Shown piece by piece: positions 15,497 through 25,108 of a stretch of 64,000 nucleotides of DNA. Positions within the stretch are counted from its first letter, which is position 1, and each line of letters begins with the position of its first letter. The DNA comes from Bin87 sp965204685 (GTDB lineage Bacteria; Chloroflexota; Dehalococcoidia; Lucifugimonadales; UBA3495), in contig OZ242004.1 of NCBI GenBank assembly GCA_965204685.1, positions 2,356,001 to 2,420,000 on the forward strand, given 5' to 3'. The position numbers and the translations under genes were made by a program. A model generated the notes under the pieces. It ran no database searches. It saw only the letters and a program-made list of their open reading frames with translations, and had not been told where the DNA came from.

Positions 15497-17716
15497 ATGA
15501 CATCGGCCCATACCTACACCCCTGACGGGCATCGCCTGGCCGCGTCATTGGCCGGAATGTACGCCGGGCACCCCGACGCCCTGGGGTTGCCCGTGGCGCG
15601 CCGCGTGGCGGTAATAGTCGCCGAGCTGATCAAGACTGGTGACCTGGATGTTGATGCGACGGTGGTTAACACCGCGGCGCTGCTGCATCTGGCCGGCCGA
15701 CCGGCCGATTCGGATCGACCTGAGGCGTCCGTCGCCCTGGCCGCCGCATGGTTGCGGGGCGCCGGAGCGCCAGAGTCGTACGTGACGGCGGTGGCAACCG
15801 CCATCCTGGGCGCTTGGGGCACAGTGAACGACGCAAGCGCGGTCATTTTGCGGGACGCCGCGTTGCTGGACCTGGTGAGCGTTGAAAAGCACGCCGACTA
15901 CCTGAGAGACGCGCCGCCTCCCGGACGCCTTCGGGAGCCATACTTGGCGGAATATCGTCGCGAGTGCTTGACGCCGGCGTTGCAGTTGCACGGCATGTTG
16001 ACCCTGCCGGCGGCGTTGGAAATGTACTCCCAGCGCATTCCCAAATTGTCGGCGTGGCTGGATGAACAGCCGGCCAATATGGTCCCATCGGATTGGCGGC
16101 GGCTGGTAGAAGTGGCGGAGATCGAAAGCGGGGTCGGCAGGTTGCTGGCCGGCGAAGATCCGGCAGCGGTTCGAGCCGAAATGCCCACGGGAGGATTGCC
16201 CTACGCGGAGTACCGAGGACGGCAACGTGCCATCATTTCCGTAAGCCACGACCGGATCCTGGAACTAACCCACGCTCGCATCGAGGCGTCGCGCAACGTG
16301 GCCGCAGAAAAGTACCTGGAGAGCGATACGATCCACAAGCCGGCGGTGGAGGAAAACCTGTTTGTCGGCGCGCGGCGTCGCGCACGGCAGTTGGGCTTAT
16401 CCGCGGAGACGGCGGAGGATATCGCCAGGCTGTTGCTGTCGAACGCCCGCGAGGTGCAGGAGCGTACTCTGAACGACATCGCCCAGCGTCTGAGCCGGTT
16501 GCACGGCCAGATACTGGACGCCGATTCGCCGGAAACTCGCACCGACGAGGCCGACATAGCGATTCCTTCCCTGGTAGTTCGCACCGGCGACCAGCCATTG
16601 GCGCGCGAAAACGAACTTATCAAGGAGTTGCGCGTCACCGGGCTGAACGAGGCTTACCCGGAGCAGCGCCGCCGCTTCACGGAGTGGTTCGAGACCCCGC
16701 ATCCCTACATGCAGACCGGCATGACGGTCGGCAGCCGAGACGCCGACATCTTCATGCAGTCGCTGACCGACGGCCAGCGTTGCAAGGTTGTAGTCACGGT
16801 GGCCATCGACGGACCGCCGCACTTGGGTCACGGCATCTTCGCCGGTGTCCTGGCGCACTTCCAGGCGATGGGCGCTGAGGTGATTATCGGATTCCGTGAT
16901 GAAATTGGCGACCTCGAACAGGCGCGTCAACTGATGCGCGAGTATTTGTCATCGATGGCGGCCAGCGGTCTGGATCTGGAGACCGCCGACGCCTACCTGC
17001 AGCGGGACAGCCCGTCGATTGTCAGGACCGCGTTTGAACTCGGCGAGGCCATCCCGTTGAGCGTGTTGAACTCGGCGTTGGGGCTGCGTCTGCGAGACAG
17101 CGCGACCGACACCTTCCGCCCGCTGCTGCGGCTGGCGGATATTCTGCACGTACAGCAACCGCAGGCCGGCGGCCCCTGCCGCACGCTGGTGATCGACGGC
17201 ATCGGCGGCGACGTGTACGTGCGCATGGCGCGCAACGTGGCCGAACGGTTCGGTTTCCTGAAGCCGTCGGCGCTGTATCTGCGACCGTTACGGAACCTGA
17301 CCACCTACGAAGATCCCCAGACCGGCGGCGCGGTGGAAGTGATGACCAACCGGGTTCCGCCAGGCCGCATCACCTATGAGGACGAACCGGACGATATCCG
17401 ACGGCGCATCAACCGTGCGTATACCGGGGGACGCGGAACGCTGGAAGAACAACGGGCGAAGGGGGGCAATCCCGACCCGCGAGTCTGCTCGGTGTCCAGC
17501 CTGCACGCCTTTTTCGCCACGCCGGAGCCCGAGGCTTATGCTGAATTGCAGCGAAGGTGTCGGGCGGGTGCGTTGCTATGCGGAGAGTGCAAGGCGGCCG
17601 CTGCGGGGGGCCTGCTAGAATATTTGTATCGGCATCGCCGAATGAAGGATCGTCTTCCTGGCGAAACGGTGCGCCGTGCTGGAACCCTGCCCGGCTTGGC
17701 GGAAGAGGAGAAATAG
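15497..17716 (+). CDS. HD-like / chorismate-mutase-like / archaeal-type TrpRS-like fusion protein
   Basis: 739-residue protein of unknown function. Residues about 1-155 resemble an HD phosphohydrolase helical domain, but the HD doublet is HL (ALLHLAGRP), so metal binding is doubtful. Residues about 245-325 resemble an AroQ-type chorismate mutase helix bundle: DRILELTHARIEASRNVAAE, Lys272, then GLSAETAEDIARLLL; Arg261 and Lys272 fall in register with E. coli Arg28 and Lys39, while the Arg51 position appears acidic. Residues about 400-720 match archaeal/eukaryal-type tryptophanyl-tRNA synthetase: SRDADIFMQSL, the HIGH-like GPPHLGHGIF at 439-448, GDVYVRMARNVAERFGFLKP, AYTGGRGTLEEQRAKGGNPD and GALLCGECK. 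The KMSKS loop is VMTNR (615-619), so normal aminoacylation is unlikely. The ATG at 15,497 was chosen because the open frame upstream overlaps the hydrolase and the terminator. Confidence 0.75.
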   Translation: MTSAHTYTPDGHRLAASLAGMYAGHPDALGLPVARRVAVIVAELIKTGDLDVDATVVNTAALLHLAGRPADSDRPEASVALAAAWLRGAGAPESYVTAVATAILGAWGTVNDASAVILRDAALLDLVSVEKHADYLRDAPPPGRLREPYLAEYRRECLTPALQLHGMLTLPAALEMYSQRIPKLSAWLDEQPANMVPSDWRRLVEVAEIESGVGRLLAGEDPAAVRAEMPTGGLPYAEYRGRQRAIISVSHDRILELTHARIEASRNVAAEKYLESDTIHKPAVEENLFVGARRRARQLGLSAETAEDIARLLLSNAREVQERTLNDIAQRLSRLHGQILDADSPETRTDEADIAIPSLVVRTGDQPLARENELIKELRVTGLNEAYPEQRRRFTEWFETPHPYMQTGMTVGSRDADIFMQSLTDGQRCKVVVTVAIDGPPHLGHGIFAGVLAHFQAMGAEVIIGFRDEIGDLEQARQLMREYLSSMAASGLDLETADAYLQRDSPSIVRTAFELGEAIPLSVLNSALGLRLRDSATDTFRPLLRLADILHVQQPQAGGPCRTLVIDGIGGDVYVRMARNVAERFGFLKPSALYLRPLRNLTTYEDPQTGGAVEVMTNRVPPGRITYEDEPDDIRRRINRAYTGGRGTLEEQRAKGGNPDPRVCSVSSLHAFFATPEPEAYAELQRRCRAGALLCGECKAAAAGGLLEYLYRHRRMKDRLPGETVRRAGTLPGLAEEEK

Positions 17717-17718
17717 CT

Positions 17719-17886
17719 ATGAAAGAATTTTTCCTCAGCAACTGCATCACCCCACACCAAACTGCCGCTTATTGTGAGCAGCAATATCAGACGCTCACGA
17801 CCTTTGGAGTTATTATCCTGATCGGTTACGCGATCACGGCGTGCGTAATTTTGATAACCCTGCGCAAAGGCTGGTTGAAGTGGTAG
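17719..17886 (+). CDS. Small single-span membrane protein
   Basis: 55-residue protein starting at an ATG with a strong ribosome site (gaggag), 2 bases after the TrpRS-like gene. It has one hydrophobic helix (FGVIILIGYAITACVILITL) flanked by a polar N-terminus with two Cys and a basic tail ending RKGWLKW, predicting an N-out/C-in single-pass protein. No family recognised. Tight coupling to the fusion gene suggests co-expression. Confidence 0.6.
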   Translation: MKEFFLSNCITPHQTAAYCEQQYQTLTTFGVIILIGYAITACVILITLRKGWLKW

Positions 17887-18062
17887 CGGACGCAGCTTTT
17901 GCTTCGTCTATCTTGGCTATTGCTTTCGCCGGCTCAGTTTGTCATGAACTTGTTGACCGAAATGAGCGGTTTTGGGTTCGGGCGGTATACCGTACTCTCT
18001 CGTGGGCATGGATTGGTATAGCCGGCGCGCTTTTAGCGACGTTGGTAAGCCCGGCCGGGTGA
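17880..18062 (+). CDS. Possible second small membrane protein
   Basis: 60-residue frame from a GTG at 17,880 that overlaps the end of the previous small gene in another frame. Two hydrophobic stretches (SILAIAFAGSVCHELV and WIGIAGALLATLVSPAG) flank a charged loop. There is no clear ribosome site of its own, so expression would depend on coupling to the preceding stop. Moderate to low confidence that it is translated. Confidence 0.4.
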   Translation: MVADAAFASSILAIAFAGSVCHELVDRNERFWVRAVYRTLSWAWIGIAGALLATLVSPAG

Positions 18063-18104
18063 TATACCACACCGCGGAGCAAATCACTCAGGAGAACATC
18101 CTCA

Positions 18105-19121
<1,017 letters not shown>

Positions 19122-19153
19122 CCTGCCGACCGCAAGGCATCAGAGACAGTCCC

Positions 19154-19849
19154 ATGGCAACCGAGCAAATTCCTACCTTCGACGACCTGATGGCCTTGCT
19201 GGAACGCAACCCGGAATATCGGGAGCGGTTGCGCCAACATATTTTGGACGAGGAGTTCCGCCGACTGCCGGCAGAGGTGCGTGCGCAGTCCGAACGCTTC
19301 GACGCGCTGACTGAGCAGGTGCGCCAGTTGACTGCGCAGATGCGTGATGTGGTAATACGATTAGACCACCATGATGTTCAGTTGGCCAGGTTGATTGGCG
19401 ACGAAGCGGAACGCCGGGTACAGCGGAACGCTCCCGCCTATTTCGGGCACCTGCTCAGGCGTACCAGAGTAATTTCATCTGCCGAACTGGCGGATATGAT
19501 TGACGATGCTATTGAAGCTGGCGGTTTTGATGAAGGGGATCGCGCTCCACTGCTGGCGCTGGACTTGCCGGTGCGCGGCATTGATCGCAGGACCCGGGAG
19601 CGGGCGTACTTGGCAGTGGAGGTATCAGCCGGTATCGGTGAACGCGACATCATGCGTGCCGCCGACCGGGCGCGGCTGTTGGAAAGGCTGACCGGGCATC
19701 CGGCCGGGGCGGTGGTTGCGGGTTATTCCATAGCCCCTGCATACCACTATATGGCAGCTGAACAAGGCGTAACCGTGATTATGGTTGCGCCACCAGACCC
19801 TGGGCAGCCGGAGTTGCCCACCGACATCAAGGCAGACCCACCGCCGTAA
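19154..19849 (+). CDS. Coiled-coil plus PD-(D/E)XK-like protein of unknown function
   Basis: 231-residue protein. The N-terminal half is a predicted coiled coil (PAEVRAQSERFDALTEQVRQ, then LTAQMRDVVIRLDHH). The C-terminal half resembles the nuclease-fold domain of DUF3782-type proteins: LALDLPVRGIDRRTRERAYL, then AVEVSAGIGERDIMRAADRA and a hydrophobic AGAVVAGYSIAPAY. The usual (D/E)xK Lys is Ser (EVS); I recall the same in several relatives. Function unknown; no direct partner is apparent. It starts 32 bases after trpS and may share its transcript. Confidence 0.6.
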   Translation: MATEQIPTFDDLMALLERNPEYRERLRQHILDEEFRRLPAEVRAQSERFDALTEQVRQLTAQMRDVVIRLDHHDVQLARLIGDEAERRVQRNAPAYFGHLLRRTRVISSAELADMIDDAIEAGGFDEGDRAPLLALDLPVRGIDRRTRERAYLAVEVSAGIGERDIMRAADRARLLERLTGHPAGAVVAGYSIAPAYHYMAAEQGVTVIMVAPPDPGQPELPTDIKADPPP

Positions 19850-19977
19850 CCGGGGCCGGCGAAAGAATCTGTTGACGAACCCTACGCGCCAGCCGATTTA
19901 GTTTGATGCCTGTTTTATGTACTGCTTGAGCCAATGCTCGAATTTTGTTCTTATTCATTGCCAAACGGAGGGACGAT

Positions 19978-21207
19978 ATGGCAGGCAATCCACGAGACAA
20001 ATATTGCATCGTCGGGGTGGGCGAAACCGAGTACAGCCGAGCCTCGGGGCGCACTACCCGCGCATTGGGCGCAGAGGCGATCCGCAACGCTATGAACGAT
20101 GCCGGCCTGACGCCCGACCAGGTGGACGGGATGCTCAGTTATCACGGCGGCGATTCCACGCCGTCGACGTCGATCCAGTACGACCTGGGCATCCGGCCGA
20201 ACTTCTACATGGACTGCTCGGGAGGAGGGTCCTCAACGGAGGCGCTGGTTGGCTTGGCCATCGGTGCCATCGAGGCAGGCATGTGCGATGTGGTGGCCAT
20301 CTATCGTTCGATGAACGGCTACTCCAACGTTCGGATCGGCGGCACCGGGGCGCGGGCTTCGGCTCCCATCGGCGGGCTCGACCTGATGAAGCGGCCCTAT
20401 GGCCTCATCAGCGCGGTGCAGCAATTCGCCTACACCTTCACCCGCCACATGGCCGAGTATGGCGTCAAAAGCGAAGACCTGGCGGCCATCAAGGTGGCCC
20501 ACTCCAACCACGCCTCCAATAACCCCAAGGCGCTGATGAAGCACCGGGTCACCGTGGACGATGTGATGAACTCCCGGTGGATCATCCGGCCGGTGGCGCA
20601 CCTGCTGGACTGCTGTCTGGAAACCGATAACGCCACCTGTGTAATCGTCACTTCCGCCGAACGGGCGAAGGACTTGAAGCACAAGCCCATCTACATCAAG
20701 GGAGTGCAGGGTCGCGGAACCAAGCCGGGCGGAGACTTCCATTATCAGCACGGCCCGATCTCGCGAGTGGCCGGCCACTACATCGCGCCGCGCATCTTCG
20801 ACCTGGCGGGCGTCAAGCACGAGGACGTCGACCTGACCGGCTGCTACGACGCCTTCACCTACACCGTGCTGCTGCAGTTCGAGGACTACGGATGGTGCGA
20901 GAAGGGCGAGGGCAAGGACTACGTAACCAGCGGCATCATCAACCTGGGCGGCAAGCGACCCAACAACCTCAGCGGAGGCCACCTGTGCGAGGGGTACACC
21001 CACGGGATGAACATGGTGATCGAGAACGTGCGGCAACTGCGGGGAACCGTTGACTGCTACTGCCCCGGCGCGGCAGAGGGCGAGCACTCGTATGACTACA
21101 GCGAGGGTGGCTGCCGTCAGGTCAAGGATGCCAAGATCAGCATGAACATGGGTTGGGGCACTCCGGCCGTCGGCAGTTCCCTGATCATGGGCAACGTGCT
21201 GAGCTAG
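19978..21207 (+). CDS. SCP-X-type thiolase-like protein
   Basis: 409-residue member of the thiolase superfamily, in the non-specific lipid-transfer/SCP-X branch. It begins CIVGVGETEYSRASG; the nucleophilic Cys80 is in FYMDCSGGGSSTEAL; the C-terminal motifs are GCYDAFTYTVLLQFEDYGWC, then GGHLCEGYTHGMN. Such proteins cleave or form 3-ketoacyl-CoA or act in side-chain degradation of steroids and terpenoids, usually with a DUF35 partner, which follows 55 bases downstream. The ATG at 19,978 has a cggaggg ribosome site; an upstream TTG in the same frame was rejected. Confidence 0.88.
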   Translation: MAGNPRDKYCIVGVGETEYSRASGRTTRALGAEAIRNAMNDAGLTPDQVDGMLSYHGGDSTPSTSIQYDLGIRPNFYMDCSGGGSSTEALVGLAIGAIEAGMCDVVAIYRSMNGYSNVRIGGTGARASAPIGGLDLMKRPYGLISAVQQFAYTFTRHMAEYGVKSEDLAAIKVAHSNHASNNPKALMKHRVTVDDVMNSRWIIRPVAHLLDCCLETDNATCVIVTSAERAKDLKHKPIYIKGVQGRGTKPGGDFHYQHGPISRVAGHYIAPRIFDLAGVKHEDVDLTGCYDAFTYTVLLQFEDYGWCEKGEGKDYVTSGIINLGGKRPNNLSGGHLCEGYTHGMNMVIENVRQLRGTVDCYCPGAAEGEHSYDYSEGGCRQVKDAKISMNMGWGTPAVGSSLIMGNVLS

Positions 21208-21210
21208 ACG

Positions 21211-21239
21211 CTGGATACCGGCTTTCGCCGGAATGACGG
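21211..21239. repeat. REP-like inverted repeat in the thiolase-DUF35 gap
   Basis: CTGGATACCGGCTTTCGCCG followed by gaatgacgg has the hairpin core CCGGC-tttc-GCCGG and the flanks (tgga… / …aatgac) of a widespread bacterial REP-like element. It lies between two co-directional genes, 4 bases after the thiolase stop. Confidence 0.55.
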
Positions 21240-21262
21240 CCGGCCGAACAGGGAGAAGGACA

Positions 21263-21775
21263 ATGCCGAACTACACCTACCGGGGCATCACGCTGAGCAT
21301 CCCGGAGAATGATTCCGAGTACAAAGGGTACTTTGAGGCCGCAGCGGAGGGTCGACTCGTCGTCAAGAAGTGCTCCGACTGCGGGTTGCTGCGCGGCGAA
21401 CCGGGGCCGGGTTGCCCCTGGTGCACATCCCTGAACTGGGAGTGGCAGCAGGTTTCCGGCAAGGGCACCATCTACTCATACCAGGTGGTCGCGCACACCG
21501 TGATACCCAGTTTCCGGGACCTGACCCCATTCGCCATCGTGCTGGTGGAGTTGGACGAGCAGCGCGGTCAGCCCACCGAGTTCGACGGCCTGCGCATCAC
21601 TGGCAACCTGGTGGATGGCGAGTTCAACATGGAAAAGGAGGAGCACGTCGGCATCGGCAAGCGTGTCGAGGCGGTGTTCTTGCCGGTTCAAGACGGGTTC
21701 ATGCTGCCGCAATGGAAATTGATCGACGAGCCGGACCAAGGATTTACCTGGTCGCATGAGGCGCCGGAAGAGTAA
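21263..21775 (+). CDS. DUF35 Zn-ribbon/OB-fold protein
   Basis: 170-residue acyl-CoA-associated protein with an N-terminal rubredoxin-like zinc ribbon (CSDCGLL … CPWC) and a following OB-fold (GKGTIYSYQVVAHTVIPSF). Proteins of this type form complexes with SCP-X-like thiolases and assist retro-aldol or thiolytic steps; the thiolase-like gene is immediately upstream. The ATG at 21,263 has a gggagaagg ribosome site. Confidence 0.88.
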   Translation: MPNYTYRGITLSIPENDSEYKGYFEAAAEGRLVVKKCSDCGLLRGEPGPGCPWCTSLNWEWQQVSGKGTIYSYQVVAHTVIPSFRDLTPFAIVLVELDEQRGQPTEFDGLRITGNLVDGEFNMEKEEHVGIGKRVEAVFLPVQDGFMLPQWKLIDEPDQGFTWSHEAPEE

Positions 21776-21795
21776 AACGGCGTATTCCCGTAAAC

Positions 21796-22752
21796 GTGCC
21801 CGCCATTCGCCACTATACCGACGAGGACCTGCCGGCGCTGCTGGATTTTGCGCTCCGTCAGTTGGAAGGCAGGGATGACTCCGTTGCCACGGTCTGGCGC
21901 AGCATATTCGTGGACACTTTACGCCTGCCCGGCCGGGATCCCCGACGCGACTGCATCTTGCTGTTTGAGGGGTCAACACTGCAAGGGTTCTGCCTGATTT
22001 TCCCGGAGACCTCCGGCCATCGCAGTGTGTTGAATGTAGACACGGACGACTCCGCGGGCGCTGCGGAAAAATACCGGGCATTGGTGCGGGCTGGTGTCCG
22101 GCAGACCGGCGCAGCGGAAGCCGCCGTCGCGCATATCATGCTGGCGCCGCCGCACGCTCTCGCCGCGTCCCTGGATGCGGAAGGCTTTGCCATGGCTCGG
22201 TTGTATTGGGACATGACGTGGAGCGAGGAGCAATTGCCGAGTGTTGATCTGCCGTGCGGATACCGCATCCGTCCTTTCGGTGAGCGCGATGTATCCGCCT
22301 TAACCACAGCGCATAACGCCGCCTTTGCCGACTCTTGGCAGTTTTCACCGGATACGGAAGCGATGGTCGCGCACCGCGCGCAGATGGCGAATACCACCAA
22401 CGAAGGCATCCGGCTGCTGTTTCATGGCGATGAGTTGGCCGGATATTGCTGGACACTGCTGGTTTCTGACGGACGGAGCCGGCACGGCGTCATTGGTTCC
22501 ATGGGACTGACGCCCGGGTTCCGAGGCCAAGGCGTCAGCAAACCGCTTCTGCGGTCGGGGATGGCCTACCTGGTGTCCGCAGGAGCTGACCGGATTCGAC
22601 TGGAAGTTGACGCCGAAAACACACCGGCAGTGCGGCTATATCGGTCAATGGGATTTGCCAAAACCGGTGAACTGCGCTGGTATCAAAAACGAACTGCGTC
22701 CAGCTCACCGGCGGCATTGGCATCAGCGCCCAACTTCGGGAGCACTCAGTGA
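21796..22752 (+). CDS. Tandem-GNAT acetyltransferase
   Basis: 318-residue protein with two GNAT-like halves, resembling the mycothiol-synthase (MshD) architecture. The C-terminal half has the acetyl-CoA loop MGLTPGFRGQGVSKPLLRSG, then RIRLEVDAENTPAVRLYRSM and GFAKTGEL. The N-terminal half lacks a clear CoA-binding Q/RxxGxG/A loop, as in many tandem GNATs. The substrate is unknown. GTG start 20 bases after the DUF35 gene; it ends convergently with the metallo-beta-lactamase gene. Confidence 0.8.
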   Translation: MPAIRHYTDEDLPALLDFALRQLEGRDDSVATVWRSIFVDTLRLPGRDPRRDCILLFEGSTLQGFCLIFPETSGHRSVLNVDTDDSAGAAEKYRALVRAGVRQTGAAEAAVAHIMLAPPHALAASLDAEGFAMARLYWDMTWSEEQLPSVDLPCGYRIRPFGERDVSALTTAHNAAFADSWQFSPDTEAMVAHRAQMANTTNEGIRLLFHGDELAGYCWTLLVSDGRSRHGVIGSMGLTPGFRGQGVSKPLLRSGMAYLVSAGADRIRLEVDAENTPAVRLYRSMGFAKTGELRWYQKRTASSSPAALASAPNFGSTQ

Positions 22753-22773
22753 CGTGCTGGCTGGCTGAAACAG

Positions 22774-23421
22774 TCAAACCTCCGTTTGCGCCGGCAGATT
22801 TCCGTTCCTGAACTCGACCCGGTCGGTTTCGAGGCGACGGACGGTGGCTTGGCGGGTGAGCCAACCATCCGGCGGCAGAAGTTCGCATTCCGGGGCGTGC
22901 AGATCAAGGATGGCGTAGTGCATGGGTATGACCACTTTCGGTTGCAGCCGCTGGACCAGCGAGTCCACCTGTTCGTAGGTGAGCAGGTGGTTGGAGTCGT
23001 CTACGGTAACCATCAACACGTCTACGTCGCCCACGGCTGATGCGACTTCCGGCGGCCATTCGACGCGGTTGTCTCCGATGTGCAGGAAGCTGACGCCGCC
23101 TGCGTCCAGCCGGAACATGACGTTGGGGAAGTCTCGCAGGCGAGACGCTCCGGAGTGGAGATCGCCGATGCCACGTATCTGCAGGTCGCCCGTGGCAAAC
23201 TCGCCAGGCATGCGCAGGATCGACGCGGCCTCCGGCAACCGGTCGACGGCGTCGTGGTCGAAGTGCGCGTGGGTGATCAGCCCCAGATTGCACCGGACTT
23301 CCGGGAACAGTCGGGTGAACCAATAGCGATCGGCCTGGTTGCGGTACGGGTCGGCCACGGCGGTGACGCCGCCGGGCGTTTCCCAGCGAAAGGCGCAGTG
23401 GCCGAAGTAGGTCAGTCTCAT
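22774..23421 (-). CDS. Metallo-beta-lactamase-fold hydrolase (UlaG/UPF0173-like)
   Basis: 215-residue metal-dependent hydrolase. It opens MRLTYFGHCAFRWETPGGVT, has the metal motif THAHFDHDAVDR, a later His in FLHIGDNR and another in VIPMHYAILD. The size and the FGHCAF/FGHSAF start fit the UlaG/UPF0173 group (lactonase or phosphodiesterase relatives). The ATG at 23,421 was chosen because the much longer upstream frame is antisense to acetamidase. Confidence 0.8.
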   Translation of the reverse strand: MRLTYFGHCAFRWETPGGVTAVADPYRNQADRYWFTRLFPEVRCNLGLITHAHFDHDAVDRLPEAASILRMPGEFATGDLQIRGIGDLHSGASRLRDFPNVMFRLDAGGVSFLHIGDNRVEWPPEVASAVGDVDVLMVTVDDSNHLLTYEQVDSLVQRLQPKVVIPMHYAILDLHAPECELLPPDGWLTRQATVRRLETDRVEFRNGNLPAQTEV

Positions 23422-23452
23422 TTGAGCGCGTTCAACGGCGCGTGGGCGCCGG

Positions 23453-23869
23453 CTACCCTGCCGAGCGCCACATCTCGTAGCCGATCTCCTTGCTGATAAG
23501 GCCGTCGCGCATCTCGAAGATGTGGACGAGGCGCATCTCCACCTGCGTGCCCGGTGAAAGTGGGAGGTAACCCTCCCCAGTGAGGCGGAAGCGAACGACA
23601 CTGTCGTCCACCACCCGGTCCTCGGTGGCAAAGCGCTGGAGATTCTCGAACTCGACGTCCTCCATCTTGGCAAACATCGTGGTGTAGTTGTCGGCAACGG
23701 CGCGCTTGCCTTCGAAGCGCAGGCCGCGGGCCGGGGCTTCCCAAACCACGTCGTCGGTGTAAAGGTCCAGGGCTGCTTCCACCTCATTGGTGGCCTCGGA
23801 GTGGAAGTGGGCCTCCACGGCGGCCAGGTTGGTGGCGATGAGGTCTGTGTCCTGGTTGGACGAGGACAT
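23453..23869 (-). CDS. SnoaL-like (NTF2-fold) protein
   Basis: 138-residue protein with the cone-shaped NTF2 fold of the SnoaL/nuclear-transport-factor group: VEAALDLYTDDVVWEAPARG, GKRAVADNYTTMF and a final strand VHIFEMRDGLISKEIGYEMW. Members act as isomerases, hydrolases or ligand binders; the chemistry is not readable here. The ATG at 23,869 has a gaggag ribosome site. It is divergent from acetamidase and upstream of the MBL-fold gene. Confidence 0.75.
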   Translation of the reverse strand: MSSSNQDTDLIATNLAAVEAHFHSEATNEVEAALDLYTDDVVWEAPARGLRFEGKRAVADNYTTMFAKMEDVEFENLQRFATEDRVVDDSVVRFRLTGEGYLPLSPGTQVEMRLVHIFEMRDGLISKEIGYEMWRSAG

Positions 23870-23970
23870 GGCGGCTCCTCCTCTCGTGGGTTTCTTGACA
23901 CCCCAAGGGGGCGCCGATAGCATCCCGGCAAGCGGCCCCGGGAACGCGGGTTGCTCAGGAGGGAATACCC

Positions 23971-25080
23971 ATGCAGAGCATCACCATCGACCGCAGCAAG
24001 CCCCTGCGTGAGGAGTCTAACACGGGGCACAACCGTTGGCACCCGGACATCCCGCCCGTCGTCGAGGTGGACGAGGGCGAGGAGGTCGTGCTGGAAACGA
24101 GGGACGCCTTTGACGGGCAGATGCGTCCCGGCGTCACCGAAGCGGACTTTGCCGGCATGGACGCCGGCGTCATCCACCCGCTGACCGGCCCGGTGGCGGT
24201 GAAGGGCGCTGCGCCCGGTGACCTGTTGGAGGTCGAGTTCGTTGACATCCAGCCGCAGCCCTATGCCTTCAGCGTGATCTTTCCCGGCTTCGGCTTCCTG
24301 CGTGACGTGTTCACCGACCCGTTCATGGTGCACTGGAACATCGCCGACGGGTTCGCCACGTCGGAGCAGATACCCGGCGTTCGGGTGCCCGGCGCGTCAT
24401 TCATGGGGGTGTCCGGCGTTGCGCCGTCCCACGCGCAACTCGACGAATGGACACGGCGCGAGGCTGACTTGGCGGAGCGCGGTGGTGTTGCCCTGCCGCC
24501 GGACGTTGCGGGAGCGGTTCCGATCAGCGGCGCCGGCGCGACCCATGGGATACGCACGCTGCCGCCTCGGGAAAACGGCGGCAACTTTGACGTGAAACAG
24601 CTTTCCACCGGGTCGAAACTCCTGTTGCCGGTGGCCGTTGATGGAGCGTTGTTCTCCAGCGGGGACGGGCACTTTGCCCAAGGTGACGGCGAGGTCTGCG
24701 TCACCGCCGTGGAGATGGGGGCGACTTGCACCGTCCGGTTCCGGGTGCTGAAAGGCGAGGCGGAACGGCACAACATCCGCTGGCCTCGGTTCAGCCGTGA
24801 GGATTACTACATCGCGCCGGAATGGGCCGCACCCCGCCGGTTTATCGCCACCATGGGCATGCCGGTAAGGGACGATGGGGTCAACGAGGGCGAGAACCTG
24901 ACGCTGGCCTGCCGCAACGCCATCCTGAATATGATCGACCTGTTGCAGGAGCGGGGATTCAGCCGCAACCAGGCCTACGTCATCTGCAGCGTGGCGGTGG
25001 ATCTCAAGGTGAGCAACGTGGTGGACGTGCCGAACTTCGTGGTGTCGGCGTTTTTGCCGGAGGACCTGTTCGTGGGTTAG
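23971..25080 (+). CDS. Acetamidase/formamidase family protein
   Basis: 369-residue amide hydrolase of the FmdA/AmdA family, acting on short aliphatic amides with release of ammonia. Family landmarks are DFAGMDAGVIHPLTGPVAVK, then GAAPGDLLEVEFVDIQP, SFMGVSGVAPSHAQLDEWT, and KQLSTGSKLLLPVAVDGALF with SSGDGHFAQGDGEVC. These include the acidic and His residues that bind metal in this family. Length is typical. It is divergent from the SnoaL-like gene. The ATG at 23,971 follows a gagggaa ribosome site. Confidence 0.9.
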   Translation: MQSITIDRSKPLREESNTGHNRWHPDIPPVVEVDEGEEVVLETRDAFDGQMRPGVTEADFAGMDAGVIHPLTGPVAVKGAAPGDLLEVEFVDIQPQPYAFSVIFPGFGFLRDVFTDPFMVHWNIADGFATSEQIPGVRVPGASFMGVSGVAPSHAQLDEWTRREADLAERGGVALPPDVAGAVPISGAGATHGIRTLPPRENGGNFDVKQLSTGSKLLLPVAVDGALFSSGDGHFAQGDGEVCVTAVEMGATCTVRFRVLKGEAERHNIRWPRFSREDYYIAPEWAAPRRFIATMGMPVRDDGVNEGENLTLACRNAILNMIDLLQERGFSRNQAYVICSVAVDLKVSNVVDVPNFVVSAFLPEDLFVG

Positions 25081-25108
25081 CACCCAGGCCGTGGGACGGT
25101 ACGTTGAA

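Noticed and set aside
18063..18104. T-box or tryptophan-leader control of trpS
   Set aside because: The leader is only about 40 bases and I see no specifier loop, T-box sequence or Trp-rich leader peptide.
22774..24333. 519-residue minus-strand frame covering the metallo-beta-lactamase gene and part of acetamidase
   Set aside because: Only the last 215 residues show a fold; the rest is antisense to acetamidase and overlaps the SnoaL-like gene, so the start was moved to 23,421.
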